Of a stretch of 64,000 nucleotides of DNA, positions 35,251 to 43,902 are shown piece after piece (within the stretch, counting starts at the first letter, position 1; every line of letters begins with the position of its first letter). Made by a program: the position numbers and the translations under genes. Below the pieces are notes generated by a model that saw only the letters and a program-made list of their open reading frames with translations, was not told the DNA's origin and made no database searches. The stretch is taken from NCBI RefSeq assembly GCF_008692195.1, contig NZ_RXOM01000068.1, positions 1 through 64,000 on the forward strand. Direction: 5' to 3'. The stretch comes from Salegentibacter sp. R32 (lineage in GTDB: Bacteria > Bacteroidota > Bacteroidia > Flavobacteriales > Flavobacteriaceae).

Positions 35251-35283
35251 CAAAGTTAAAAGCTAATCTTCTTTTAATAACAA
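35251..35283 (-). promoter_or_regulatory. Promoter of gpsA (TTG-N22-TAACTTTG)
   Basis: On the minus strand the -7 box TAACTTTG (35258 to 35251) is preceded by TTG (35283 to 35281) with 22 bases between them, matching the Bacteroidetes two-element consensus. The gpsA ATG begins 21 bases downstream. Confidence 0.6.
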
Positions 35284-35376
35284 AAGCAAGATATTTTTAA
35301 CATTCACATATTTAAATTCATGCAATTATATAGAAAACCACCCGTTATACAAATAGATTTTTTGGTTGGTTATTTA

Positions 35377-35414
35377 GTAAAGCCGTTTTGTGAGACTTCG
35401 CAGAGCGGCTTTAC
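35377..35414. terminator. Hairpin at the end of nadD
   Basis: A perfect 9-bp inverted repeat, GTAAAGCCG (35377-35385) and CGGCTTTAC (35406-35414), encloses a 20-base loop. It overlaps the nadD stop codon. The T-run expected of an intrinsic terminator is weak on the minus strand. Confidence 0.55.
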
Positions 35415-35998
35415 GATTTATAAAAGTTCATTTCATCTATATAATTCCAAACTTTTGTAGGAAGCAATGGAGTGATTCTCTTGCCGGCTTTTATTGATTT
35501 TCTAATAAACGTACTGGAGATTTCCATAATTGGCGCATCAACTTTTGTAATCTTGGGATGGTTCTGAAACTCTTCTTTTAGTTGGGTTGAAGTCACCCGC
35601 GGATATACAAAAATTTCAAACCGCTCAAGAATCACTTCGTAGTTTTTCCATTTATGTAGTGTGTTGAGATTGTCTTCGCCCATAATTAAAGCGAAAGCAT
35701 AATCAGGATATTTTTCTTCTAAATGAGCAAGCGTATTTACCGTATAATTGGGTTGCGGTAATTTAAATTCGATTTTGCTGGGCTGAAGACGGTCGTATTC
35801 TTCCGTAGCTTGGTAAACCATTTCATAACGATGATGGTCTTCTAAAAGTGTTCGTTTTTTCTTTAGAGGATTATGAGGGGTGACAACTAGCCAGACTTCA
35901 TCGAGTTCTGTAAATTCAACCATATGGTTGGCAATGGCCAAATGCCCGATATGAATGGGATTAAAGGTGCCGAAATATAAGCCTATTCTCTTTTTCAA
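35411..35998 (-). CDS. nadD: Nicotinate-nucleotide adenylyltransferase
   Basis: A 195-residue NAD biosynthesis enzyme that adenylylates nicotinate mononucleotide. The nucleotidyltransferase motif GTFNPIHIGH (10-19) and the C-terminal ISSTFIRK motif are complete. It is the last gene of the yicC-gmk-nadD operon, 3 bases after gmk. Confidence 0.96.
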   Translation of the reverse strand: MKKRIGLYFGTFNPIHIGHLAIANHMVEFTELDEVWLVVTPHNPLKKKRTLLEDHHRYEMVYQATEEYDRLQPSKIEFKLPQPNYTVNTLAHLEEKYPDYAFALIMGEDNLNTLHKWKNYEVILERFEIFVYPRVTSTQLKEEFQNHPKITKVDAPIMEISSTFIRKSIKAGKRITPLLPTKVWNYIDEMNFYKS

Positions 35999-36001
35999 AA
36001 C

Positions 36002-36574
36002 TTATTGATGAAGAAAGTTTTTGACCAAATTATAAGATTCGTCCAATGCTTTTTGCAAATCGTTATTCACAATAATAAAGTCGAATTGTGGTGCGGTTGC
36101 CATCTCGATAGAAGCTTTCGCTACGCGCATATTTATTCTGTCTTCGGTTTCGGTTTTACGCTTTTTTAACCTGATCTTTAGCTCTTCAATACTTGGCGGC
36201 TCTACAAAAACGGCCAACGTACGCTCAGGATAAATATGTTTAATGTCTAAACCGCCAACTACATCAATATCAAAAACTACGTGTTTGCCTTGTTCCCAAA
36301 TGCGCTCAACTTCCTTTTTTAATGTACCATAAAAATTATCGCGATAAACTTCTTCCCATTCTAAAAAATCGTCGTTTTTAATATGGGTTTTAAACTCTTC
36401 CAACGACATAAAGTAATAATCTTTTCCGTCTACTTCATTTTCTCTTGGAGGCCTGGAAGTTGCTGAAATTGAAAAATCGAGGTTCAAGTCTTTTTGCTTC
36501 AACAAATGCTGAACAATAGTAGTTTTACCGGAACCTGATGGAGCCGAAAAGACAATGAGTTTACCTTCTATCAT
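36002..36574 (-). CDS. gmk: Guanylate kinase
   Basis: A 190-residue GMP kinase. The P-loop PSGSGKTT (12-19) is present, and the GMP-binding segment TSRPPRENEVDGKDYYF is intact. It directly follows yicC with no gap and precedes nadD by 3 bases; the yicC-gmk order is widely conserved. Confidence 0.97.
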   Translation of the reverse strand: MIEGKLIVFSAPSGSGKTTIVQHLLKQKDLNLDFSISATSRPPRENEVDGKDYYFMSLEEFKTHIKNDDFLEWEEVYRDNFYGTLKKEVERIWEQGKHVVFDIDVVGGLDIKHIYPERTLAVFVEPPSIEELKIRLKKRKTETEDRINMRVAKASIEMATAPQFDFIIVNNDLQKALDESYNLVKNFLHQ

Positions 36575-37441
36575 TTAAAGTACGTTTAAAAGTTGTTCTT
36601 TTATTTTTTCTAGTTCGTCTTTCATTTGAACGACAAGTTTTTGCATCGGTGCAAAGTTAGACTTACTTCCAATGGTATTGATTTCCCGCCCAATTTCCTG
36701 ACCTATAAATCCAAGTTTTTTACCGTTAGAATCGCTAGAATTCAGCGTTTCCATAAAATAGCTTAAATGGTTTTCTAAACGCGTTTTTTCTTCAGTGATA
36801 TCGTATTTTTCAATGTAATAAACCAGTTCTTGCTCAAAACGGTTTTCATCTACATTTTCCTTTAATTCTTCAATACCTTTTTGCAAACGCTCTTTCACGC
36901 CTTCCACCCGTTGGGGGTCAATTTCTATCACTTCTTTTAATAATTGTTGAAGTGTTTCTACTCTTAATACAAAATCTTTTTCAAGTGCTTTTCCTTCCGC
37001 AGTTCTAAAATCATTAATTTCTGTCAATGCTTCAGCTAAACCTTGGTCAATAGCATTAAATTCAGATTCATCTATTTCTTCACGTTCCGTTTTTAGAGTA
37101 TCAGGTAAACGCATCGCAACTTCTAACAAAGAAGCATCATCGGATATTCCTGTAGAAGGAATTTCTTTTAATTGCTGAATGTATTTTTTTACGACTTCAG
37201 CATTAACGGAAGCCGAAGTAGCTTCGCCGGTAATTTCAACATACAACGAAAAATCTACCTTTCCCCGAGAAAGTGATTTGGCAATTTTGCTTCTTAAATC
37301 TAATTCGCGTTCCCGGTATTGAGAAGGCATACGAGCATTAAGGTCTAAATTTTTACTGTTTAAAGATTTTAGCTCGATAGTGATTTTTTTGTTGGGAAGC
37401 TCTACAATACTTTTCCCAAAACCCGTCATTGATTGAATCAT
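36575..37441 (-). CDS. yicC: YicC/YloC-family endoribonuclease
   Basis: A 288-residue member of the YicC family, recently recognised as metal-dependent endoribonucleases. The N-terminal signature MIQSMTGFGK and the C-terminal DUF1732 segment GKKLGFIGQEIGREINTIGSK are complete; length is standard. It is the first gene of the yicC-gmk-nadD operon, driven by a promoter with a perfect -7 box. Confidence 0.95.
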   Translation of the reverse strand: MIQSMTGFGKSIVELPNKKITIELKSLNSKNLDLNARMPSQYRERELDLRSKIAKSLSRGKVDFSLYVEITGEATSASVNAEVVKKYIQQLKEIPSTGISDDASLLEVAMRLPDTLKTEREEIDESEFNAIDQGLAEALTEINDFRTAEGKALEKDFVLRVETLQQLLKEVIEIDPQRVEGVKERLQKGIEELKENVDENRFEQELVYYIEKYDITEEKTRLENHLSYFMETLNSSDSNGKKLGFIGQEIGREINTIGSKSNFAPMQKLVVQMKDELEKIKEQLLNVL

Positions 37442-37462
37442 GCGCTCGTTTTAAAAGTTGCG

Positions 37463-37470
37463 CAAAGTTA
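37463..37470 (-). promoter_or_regulatory. -7 box TAACTTTG for the yicC-gmk-nadD operon
   Basis: A perfect TAnnTTTG octamer on the minus strand lies 21 bases before the yicC ATG. No TTG at the right -33 spacing was found. Confidence 0.5.
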
Positions 37471-37590
37471 GTAAAAACAAACTAGTTTGAAGATGTATCA
37501 CGCAATGCTGATTTTTCGATTATTAAAATTCTTTTAAAAACTATGCTTGCATAACAAGTTTTAGTAAGTTTACTTCAAAATTTTTACAAG

Positions 37591-38082
37591 ATGTACCATA
37601 AAGAATTTGAAATTAGGTGGAGTGATATTGATGCGAATCGTCATTTGGCAAATTCAGCTTATATGAATTTTATGAGCCATACGCGAATGGCTTTTCTCAT
37701 GGAAAACGGCTTTGGCCAAAAACAGTTGGCCGAGTTAAATATTGGGCCGGTGGTTTTTTATGAGCACATCTATTATTTTAAAGAGGTGATGGCAGGAAAA
37801 CCGGTAAGCGTAACTTTGCAGTTAAAAGGCTTATCGGAAAACGGAATGTTCTTTGAATTTGTGCATAATATTTACAATAATAAAGGAGAACATTGTGCTA
37901 GTTGTGAAATGCTAGGTTCGTGGATAGACTTAAAAGAACGTAGTTTAACAAAATTACCGGATTATCTAATTGAAAACTTAGATCATTTAGAAAAAACGGA
38001 AGATTTTAAAGTTTTGACCAAGGAAGATACCCGACGTCATGGCAAAAAACCGCAAAATATTAATCTTTCTGAACTGTCGTAG
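37591..38082 (+). CDS. Acyl-CoA thioesterase, hot-dog fold (4HBT-like)
   Basis: A 163-residue hot-dog fold thioesterase of the 4-hydroxybenzoyl-CoA/YbgC-like group. The catalytic Asp is in the conserved WSDIDANRHLANSAYM segment (about 11-26), where Asp13 or Asp15 is the candidate, followed by the helix FMSHTRMAFL. It hydrolyses acyl-CoA or acyl-ACP thioesters; the chain length is unknown. Its 3' end overlaps the convergent EamA gene by 23 bases. Confidence 0.88.
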   Translation: MYHKEFEIRWSDIDANRHLANSAYMNFMSHTRMAFLMENGFGQKQLAELNIGPVVFYEHIYYFKEVMAGKPVSVTLQLKGLSENGMFFEFVHNIYNNKGEHCASCEMLGSWIDLKERSLTKLPDYLIENLDHLEKTEDFKVLTKEDTRRHGKKPQNINLSELS

Positions 38083-38962
38083 TTGGGTTTTTAGAAACCA
38101 TATAAACGCCTACAAATACTAAAATTGCAGCTACTATCTTTATCGTATTTAACGTATCGGCTCCCGTGGTGATGGAATAAAAAATGGCAATAAGTGGTTG
38201 CAAATAAATAAACGCACTTAAGGTAGAAGCCGATAAATATTTTAAAGCATACAGATTGAGTAAATAAGTGAAAAAAGTGGTTCCTATCACAACAAAAGCC
38301 ATTTTCCAAATAGCTTCAAAAGGCAAACTTCTCCATTCCACGGCTTGAAATTCTGAAAAAGTAATCGGGAAATTGACGATGACAGCGATGGTAAAAATCC
38401 ATTTCATCAAGGTAATCGTATCGTATTTTCTTGCCAGAGGTTTAACTATAATGAGATAAACCCCAAACGAAAGCGCATTTACAATAAAAAATAAATTCCC
38501 TAACGGAATATTAGCAGCGGTTTGATTACTGTCTTTACTGAAAAATACCAATACTAAAGCTCCGGCTAATCCCACTACAATTCCCGTGATTTTTAATAAG
38601 GTAATTCTTTCCTTTAATAAAAAAGCAGAAAGAATAATTACCATCACCGGTGATAAAGTGGTAATTACTGAACTGTTGATGGGTGTAGACATATTTAGTC
38701 CCTGAAAGAAAAATAGCATATTAATGACCATTCCAAAAAGGGCGCAGGCAATTAATCGTGGCCAATCTTTTCTTTTAATTTTCTCCCAAGGTGTAAAAAT
38801 ACTAACCAACCAAAATAGAACTGCAGCTCCCGTGACCCGCAATAAAATAAAGCCAAAAGGTTGAATGTACGTGGGCATTACTCCTTTGGCTACCGTGTGA
38901 TTTATTCCGTAAATGGTACTTGCGCCAATGGCAGCAAGAATGGCGAGAATACGTTTATCCAT
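38060..38962 (-). CDS. EamA/DMT-family transporter
   Basis: A 300-residue transporter with ten transmembrane helices in two EamA repeats (about 7-145 and 157-291). The substrate is unknown. Its start overlaps the stop of the ArsC-like gene by 8 bases, so translation is coupled. Its 3' end overlaps the convergent thioesterase gene by 23 bases, and no terminator separates them. Confidence 0.9.
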   Translation of the reverse strand: MDKRILAILAAIGASTIYGINHTVAKGVMPTYIQPFGFILLRVTGAAVLFWLVSIFTPWEKIKRKDWPRLIACALFGMVINMLFFFQGLNMSTPINSSVITTLSPVMVIILSAFLLKERITLLKITGIVVGLAGALVLVFFSKDSNQTAANIPLGNLFFIVNALSFGVYLIIVKPLARKYDTITLMKWIFTIAVIVNFPITFSEFQAVEWRSLPFEAIWKMAFVVIGTTFFTYLLNLYALKYLSASTLSAFIYLQPLIAIFYSITTGADTLNTIKIVAAILVFVGVYMVSKNPTTTVQKD

Positions 38963-39308
38963 GAAGGTGTTGCTTCACGGCCTGTACCGTTTTTTTACTG
39001 TTTCCAATAAAAATTTCTCCGTCCAAGATAAAAACCGGACGCTTTAAAAAAGTGTAATGTTCTAGAATTAAGCTTTTAAAATCGTCTTCTTGTAAGTTTT
39101 GATTTTTTAAATCGCGTTTGCGGTAAAGTTGTGCCCGTTTGCTAAACAAGCTTTCGTAGCTTCCAGAAAGCGATTGCATTTCTTCCAATTGTGAAGTGGT
39201 AATTGTATTGGTTTTAATGTCTTGCTTTTCTACGTCTTCCGGTAGATTTACTTCATCAAAAATTCGCTTACAAGTATCGCAGGTAGATAAATAATATACT
39301 TTTTTCAA
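38955..39308 (-). CDS. ArsC/Spx-family thioredoxin-fold protein
   Basis: A 117-residue ArsC-related protein. The active-site-like CDTC motif (Cys10 and Cys13) follows the first beta strand, and the segment 'RPVFILDGEIFIGNSKK' corresponds to the conserved cis-Pro/Arg region of the family. Members include arsenate reductases and Spx-type redox regulators; no arsenic genes are near, so arsenate reduction is not supported by context. It lies between the DUF3298 lipoprotein gene (10 bases) and an EamA gene (overlap). Confidence 0.85.
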   Translation of the reverse strand: MKKVYYLSTCDTCKRIFDEVNLPEDVEKQDIKTNTITTSQLEEMQSLSGSYESLFSKRAQLYRKRDLKNQNLQEDDFKSLILEHYTFLKRPVFILDGEIFIGNSKKTVQAVKQHLHG

Positions 39309-39318
39309 GATGTGGATT

Positions 39319-40113
39319 TTAATAGTTTAAAAATTGTTGAACTTCGTCTTTACTAACAATCAACTCCAATTGTCCCTGAGCGTAACTTGCTGCTTCATAA
39401 GGATTGTAAATTAATAACACTTCATTTTCAGTAATGGCAATGTTTTCCGGTAATTTATAGGTGTCGTCTTCAAAGAAAAAGCCTTTTGAATTAATACTTT
39501 CTGAAGTGATTTCAAACTTCTCTCTAAATTTCTTTTCAGCATATTCAGTAAAAGCTTCTTCATCAGAAAACAAATCAGCATTCGATAAGCGTTCCCCGTT
39601 TTTCAGATTGAAGTTTAAAAACCGGGTCGCCCCGTAACCGTGCGCTCCACCGGTAAATAAGTAAAATTTAGTTTTGTAAGTAAGCAAACTGTCATTTTTT
39701 ACCAATTCTTCCTGAGAAATTTCAGCCTCGTAAGTTGCCGGAGATTCCGGAAACTCATTTTTAAATTTAAAATAATCATCGATAAATTTTTCAGCAGCTT
39801 TATCTAACGTTTTAACTGAAGATGAATCTGGGGTTGAATTAAAAATTTCAACTAAATAAGCTTCATTTTGCGTGTTGATTTTTTCTGAATGTTCTCCTTT
39901 GGCTACCAAATAATTCAACTGAACTTTTGGGCATTCATTCTCTTGGCAAACTTCAAATTGATTACTTTGAATAGCTGCAGAATTTAATTGAAGCGTTTTT
40001 TCTTCGGAAGCATTTATTTCGTCAGAAACTTCGGTTTCCTCTTTTTTAGAATCGCTTTTACAAGCGGAAAGCAAGAAAACCAATAATAGGCCTAAGCTGA
40101 AGAATTTTTTCAT
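39319..40113 (-). CDS. DUF3298/DUF4163 lipoprotein
   Basis: A 264-residue exported lipoprotein with lipobox LSAC (Cys18 or close) followed by a Ser/Lys/Glu linker. The N-terminal part is like the DUF4163/PdaC domain. The C-terminal DUF3298 domain is recognisable by FYLFTGGAHGYGATRFLNFNL and 'LIYNPYEAASYAQGQLEL'. Such domains occur in peptidoglycan- or anti-sigma-related envelope proteins. It is the first gene of a three-gene unit with the ArsC-like and EamA genes, starting from a -7 box at 40134-40141. Confidence 0.85.
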   Translation of the reverse strand: MKKFFSLGLLLVFLLSACKSDSKKEETEVSDEINASEEKTLQLNSAAIQSNQFEVCQENECPKVQLNYLVAKGEHSEKINTQNEAYLVEIFNSTPDSSSVKTLDKAAEKFIDDYFKFKNEFPESPATYEAEISQEELVKNDSLLTYKTKFYLFTGGAHGYGATRFLNFNLKNGERLSNADLFSDEEAFTEYAEKKFREKFEITSESINSKGFFFEDDTYKLPENIAITENEVLLIYNPYEAASYAQGQLELIVSKDEVQQFLNY

Positions 40114-40133
40114 AGTTAATTCAAATTAGTCAT

Positions 40134-40141
40134 CAAAATTA
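40134..40141 (-). promoter_or_regulatory. -7 box TAATTTTG for the DUF3298 gene
   Basis: A TAnnTTTG octamer on the minus strand lies 20 bases before the ATG. A TTG 25 bases upstream is slightly further than the usual 17-23. Confidence 0.4.
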
Positions 40142-40155
40142 AAGATAATGCCTTT

Positions 40156-40186
40156 TTGTTTAAACACAAACGGAATGGTACATTTG
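40156..40186 (+). promoter_or_regulatory. Promoter TTG-N20-TACATTTG for the cystathionine synthase/lyase gene
   Basis: TTG at 40156-40158 (inside a T-run) and TACATTTG at 40179-40186 are 20 bases apart, a full match to the Bacteroidetes promoter consensus. The ATG lies 30 bases downstream. No SAM riboswitch fits in the short leader. Confidence 0.65.
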
Positions 40187-40216
40187 CTAAGACAAGACAA
40201 AAATAAAAAATAGATT

Positions 40217-41359
40217 ATGAAATTTAACACGAAAACGATTCATGGCGGACAAGAAAATGTAGATCCTGCATACGGTTCTGTGATGCCACCTATATATCAA
40301 ACTTCAACCTATTCTCAGGATACTCCGGGAGGTCACAAGGGATTCGAATATTCCAGAAGTGGAAATCCAACCCGAACTGCTTTAGAGAATTCTTTGGCAA
40401 GTATAGAAAATGGCAAATATGGTTTAGCCTTTGGTTCTGGTTTAGCGGCCATCGATGCGGTTTTAAAATTGTTGAAACCGGGTGATGAAGTAGTTTCAAC
40501 GAATGATTTATATGGAGGTTCTTACCGTTTATTTACCAGTATTTTTAAAGATTTCGGTATTAAATTCAACTTTATTGGAATGCAAAATGCTGAAGATATT
40601 GAACAACATATTACCGAAAATACAAAGCTCATTTGGGTTGAAACACCAACTAATCCAATGATGAATATTATCGATATTGAAGCTGCTGCGAAAATTGCTA
40701 AAAAGCATAATGTTCTGTTGGGAGTAGATAACACCTTTGCAACTCCTTATTTGCAACGACCTCTAGATTTAGGAGCCGATTTAGTGATGCACAGTGCAAC
40801 CAAATATTTAGGAGGTCATAGTGATGTAGTAATGGGAGCTTTAGCGGTTAAAGATAAAGAGCTCGCAGATAAGTTATATTTCATTCAAAACGCAAGTGGA
40901 GCCGTCGCCGGACCTCAAGATAGCTTCTTGGTATTACGCGGAATCAAAACTTTGCATTTACGCGTTCAGCGTCATTGTGAAAACGGTAAAGCGGTAGCTG
41001 AGTTTTTAAGCAGTCATCCAAAAGTAGATAAAGTTTATTGGCCGGGATTAGAAAATCATCCTAATCACGATATTGCCAAAAAACAAATGAAGGATTTTGG
41101 AGGAATGGTTTCATTTACCACAAAAAACAATTCTCTTAAAGATGCAGTAAGTTTTGTTGAAAATTTAAAAGTGTTCACGTTGGCTGAATCACTTGGTGGG
41201 GTAGAATCTTTGGCCGGACACCCAGCGAGTATGACCCACGCTTCTATCCCAATGGAGGAAAGAGAAAAAACAGGAGTGGTTGATTCTTTAATTAGATTGA
41301 GTGTTGGTATTGAAGATGAACAAGATTTAATTGAAGATTTAAAACAAGCCTTGGGATAA
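40217..41359 (+). CDS. metB: Cystathionine gamma-synthase/lyase (PLP-dependent)
   Basis: A 380-residue Cys/Met-metabolism PLP enzyme. The cofactor lysine is Lys196 in the signature SATKYLGGHSD, and the N-terminal GFEYSRSGNPTR segment contributes the phosphate-binding Tyr and Arg from the partner subunit. The family contains cystathionine gamma-synthases, gamma-lyases and methionine gamma-lyases, which cannot be separated safely by eye; the symbol metB is therefore provisional. It is monocistronic with its own promoter and terminator. Confidence 0.88.
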   Translation: MKFNTKTIHGGQENVDPAYGSVMPPIYQTSTYSQDTPGGHKGFEYSRSGNPTRTALENSLASIENGKYGLAFGSGLAAIDAVLKLLKPGDEVVSTNDLYGGSYRLFTSIFKDFGIKFNFIGMQNAEDIEQHITENTKLIWVETPTNPMMNIIDIEAAAKIAKKHNVLLGVDNTFATPYLQRPLDLGADLVMHSATKYLGGHSDVVMGALAVKDKELADKLYFIQNASGAVAGPQDSFLVLRGIKTLHLRVQRHCENGKAVAEFLSSHPKVDKVYWPGLENHPNHDIAKKQMKDFGGMVSFTTKNNSLKDAVSFVENLKVFTLAESLGGVESLAGHPASMTHASIPMEEREKTGVVDSLIRLSVGIEDEQDLIEDLKQALG

Positions 41360-41381
41360 TTAAAAAATATCTTATAAAAAT

Positions 41382-41415
41382 AAAAAGCTTCCAATTTAAT
41401 TTGGAAGCTTTTTTT
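41382..41415 (+). terminator. Strong rho-independent terminator after metB-like gene
   Basis: A perfect 13-bp stem, AAAAAGCTTCCAA and TTGGAAGCTTTTT, with a 6-base loop is followed by T residues, 22 bases after the stop codon. It can also act for the convergent gene. Confidence 0.9.
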
Positions 41416-41443
41416 ATATTTATTATTATTAGTATAATAATGA

Positions 41444-42214
41444 TTAATCTAAATAGAAAACATAACCAACATTTAACCAAAATATCCAATCATTGCTTTC
41501 GTTTGAAGGAGTATCATGATCAAGACCATCAACGAAATCAGAACCATAATAATGCCAGCGTGCGTCTATTATGATGTCTCCTAAATCGCTCACACGGTAA
41601 CGAGTACCTGCACTAAATGCAATTGAGTAAGTTGATCCTCCATCAGTATCTATATAAGGATTTGAGGGGTCTGGACTTATAAATTTATCAAAAGTAGTAG
41701 AGGTCTGTCCAAGTGGACCTAAATCACTACTTGCTTCAGGAGAATAGCTTACATAATGTAAACCTAAACTAACATAGGGAGAAAAATTTTGAGAAGCTGA
41801 ATCAAAGTCACGAATACTGAATAAATGCCATTCTAATAAAGAACCTACTTCTAGAACATTTGCCTGTCCCTGCATCGCACTTAACCGAATGTCTTTCTCA
41901 GCAAATTTTCCGAAGTGATTAAGGGTCGTTGTATGATATAATAATTCATTTCTTATCTTGAAATGGTCATTAAAATATGTATCCCTGGTATATCCACCAT
42001 TGGCACTATAAGAAAAATTAATAAAGTGCATCAAACCTATACCAAAACCAATATTTCCAAAGTTAGTTTCTGAGTTACCTTCTATACCATAATCAGATTT
42101 AAAAGCAACGGGTCCTAGAGTTAAACCTAATTCACTAGAGAAATTTTGAGCCATAGAGGTAAAGCTTATAATAAAGCTTATTAAAAGTGTAATTATTAGG
42201 TGGTTGGTTTTCAT
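41444..42214 (-). CDS. Outer-membrane beta-barrel-like protein of flavobacterial type
   Basis: A 256-residue exported protein. The ATG at 42214 (or 42220) is preferred to the ATG at 42253, because it leads straight into the signal peptide (LLISFIISFTSMAQ) and because the upstream extension would run into the promoter. The mature part has alternating strands, the segments SSELGLTLGPVAFKSDYG and 'IGFGIGLMHFINFSY', and ends in an aromatic/hydrophobic strand (VGYVFYLD). From memory it resembles the flavobacterial THC0290_0291 family. It is probably an outer-membrane protein; the function is unknown. Confidence 0.72.
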   Translation of the reverse strand: MKTNHLIITLLISFIISFTSMAQNFSSELGLTLGPVAFKSDYGIEGNSETNFGNIGFGIGLMHFINFSYSANGGYTRDTYFNDHFKIRNELLYHTTTLNHFGKFAEKDIRLSAMQGQANVLEVGSLLEWHLFSIRDFDSASQNFSPYVSLGLHYVSYSPEASSDLGPLGQTSTTFDKFISPDPSNPYIDTDGGSTYSIAFSAGTRYRVSDLGDIIIDARWHYYGSDFVDGLDHDTPSNESNDWIFWLNVGYVFYLD

Positions 42215-42236
42215 ATACATAGCACTTTTTATAAGG

Positions 42237-42244
42237 CAAATATA
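42237..42244 (-). promoter_or_regulatory. -7 box TATATTTG for the beta-barrel-like gene
   Basis: A perfect TAnnTTTG octamer on the minus strand lies 22 bases before the ATG at 42214. It falls inside the longer ORF version, which supports the shorter start. Confidence 0.5.
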
Positions 42245-42362
42245 AAAAAACATTATTTAGGACGAAACTATTGATGAACTATAATAACATAATTTTAAAA
42301 TCTTTAAAAAATCTTAAAATTTATAAGAATAAAGAAAAAATAAAGCCCTAATGTTTAATTAA

Positions 42363-43766
<1,404 letters not shown>

Positions 43767-43790
43767 TTTACAATTAGAAATATAAACGAG

Positions 43791-43821
43791 AAAAGCTACA
43801 GAGAGATTTGTAGCTTTTTTT
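43791..43821 (+). terminator. Rho-independent terminator after gdhA
   Basis: The 10-bp stem AAAAGCTACA / TGTAGCTTTT with an 8-base loop is followed by a T-run, 24 bases after the stop. Confidence 0.9.
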
Positions 43822-43837
43822 ATGAGTTTTATTCAAA

Positions 43838-43845
43838 TATATTTG
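43838..43845 (+). promoter_or_regulatory. -7 box TATATTTG for porZ-recO
   Basis: A perfect TAnnTTTG octamer lies 57 bases before the porZ ATG, just after the gdhA terminator. No well-spaced TTG was found. Confidence 0.45.
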
Positions 43846-43902
43846 CAGCTGAATAAACAATAATTTCAACAGAAAAAATGTTATTGTATTAGATTCTTTT
43901 AT

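Noticed and set aside
35046-35300. ORF of 84 residues on the plus strand across the gpsA start
   Set aside because: It is mostly antisense to gpsA and extends over its promoter; its composition is not protein-like.
40114-40216. Possible SAM riboswitch upstream of the cystathionine synthase/lyase gene
   Set aside because: The predicted leader is only about 20-25 bases after the promoter, too short for a known SAM riboswitch, and no matching stem pattern was seen.
41382-41415. Possible insertion-sequence end (perfect 13-bp inverted repeat)
   Set aside because: The position after the stop codon, the short loop and the T-run show an ordinary intrinsic terminator.
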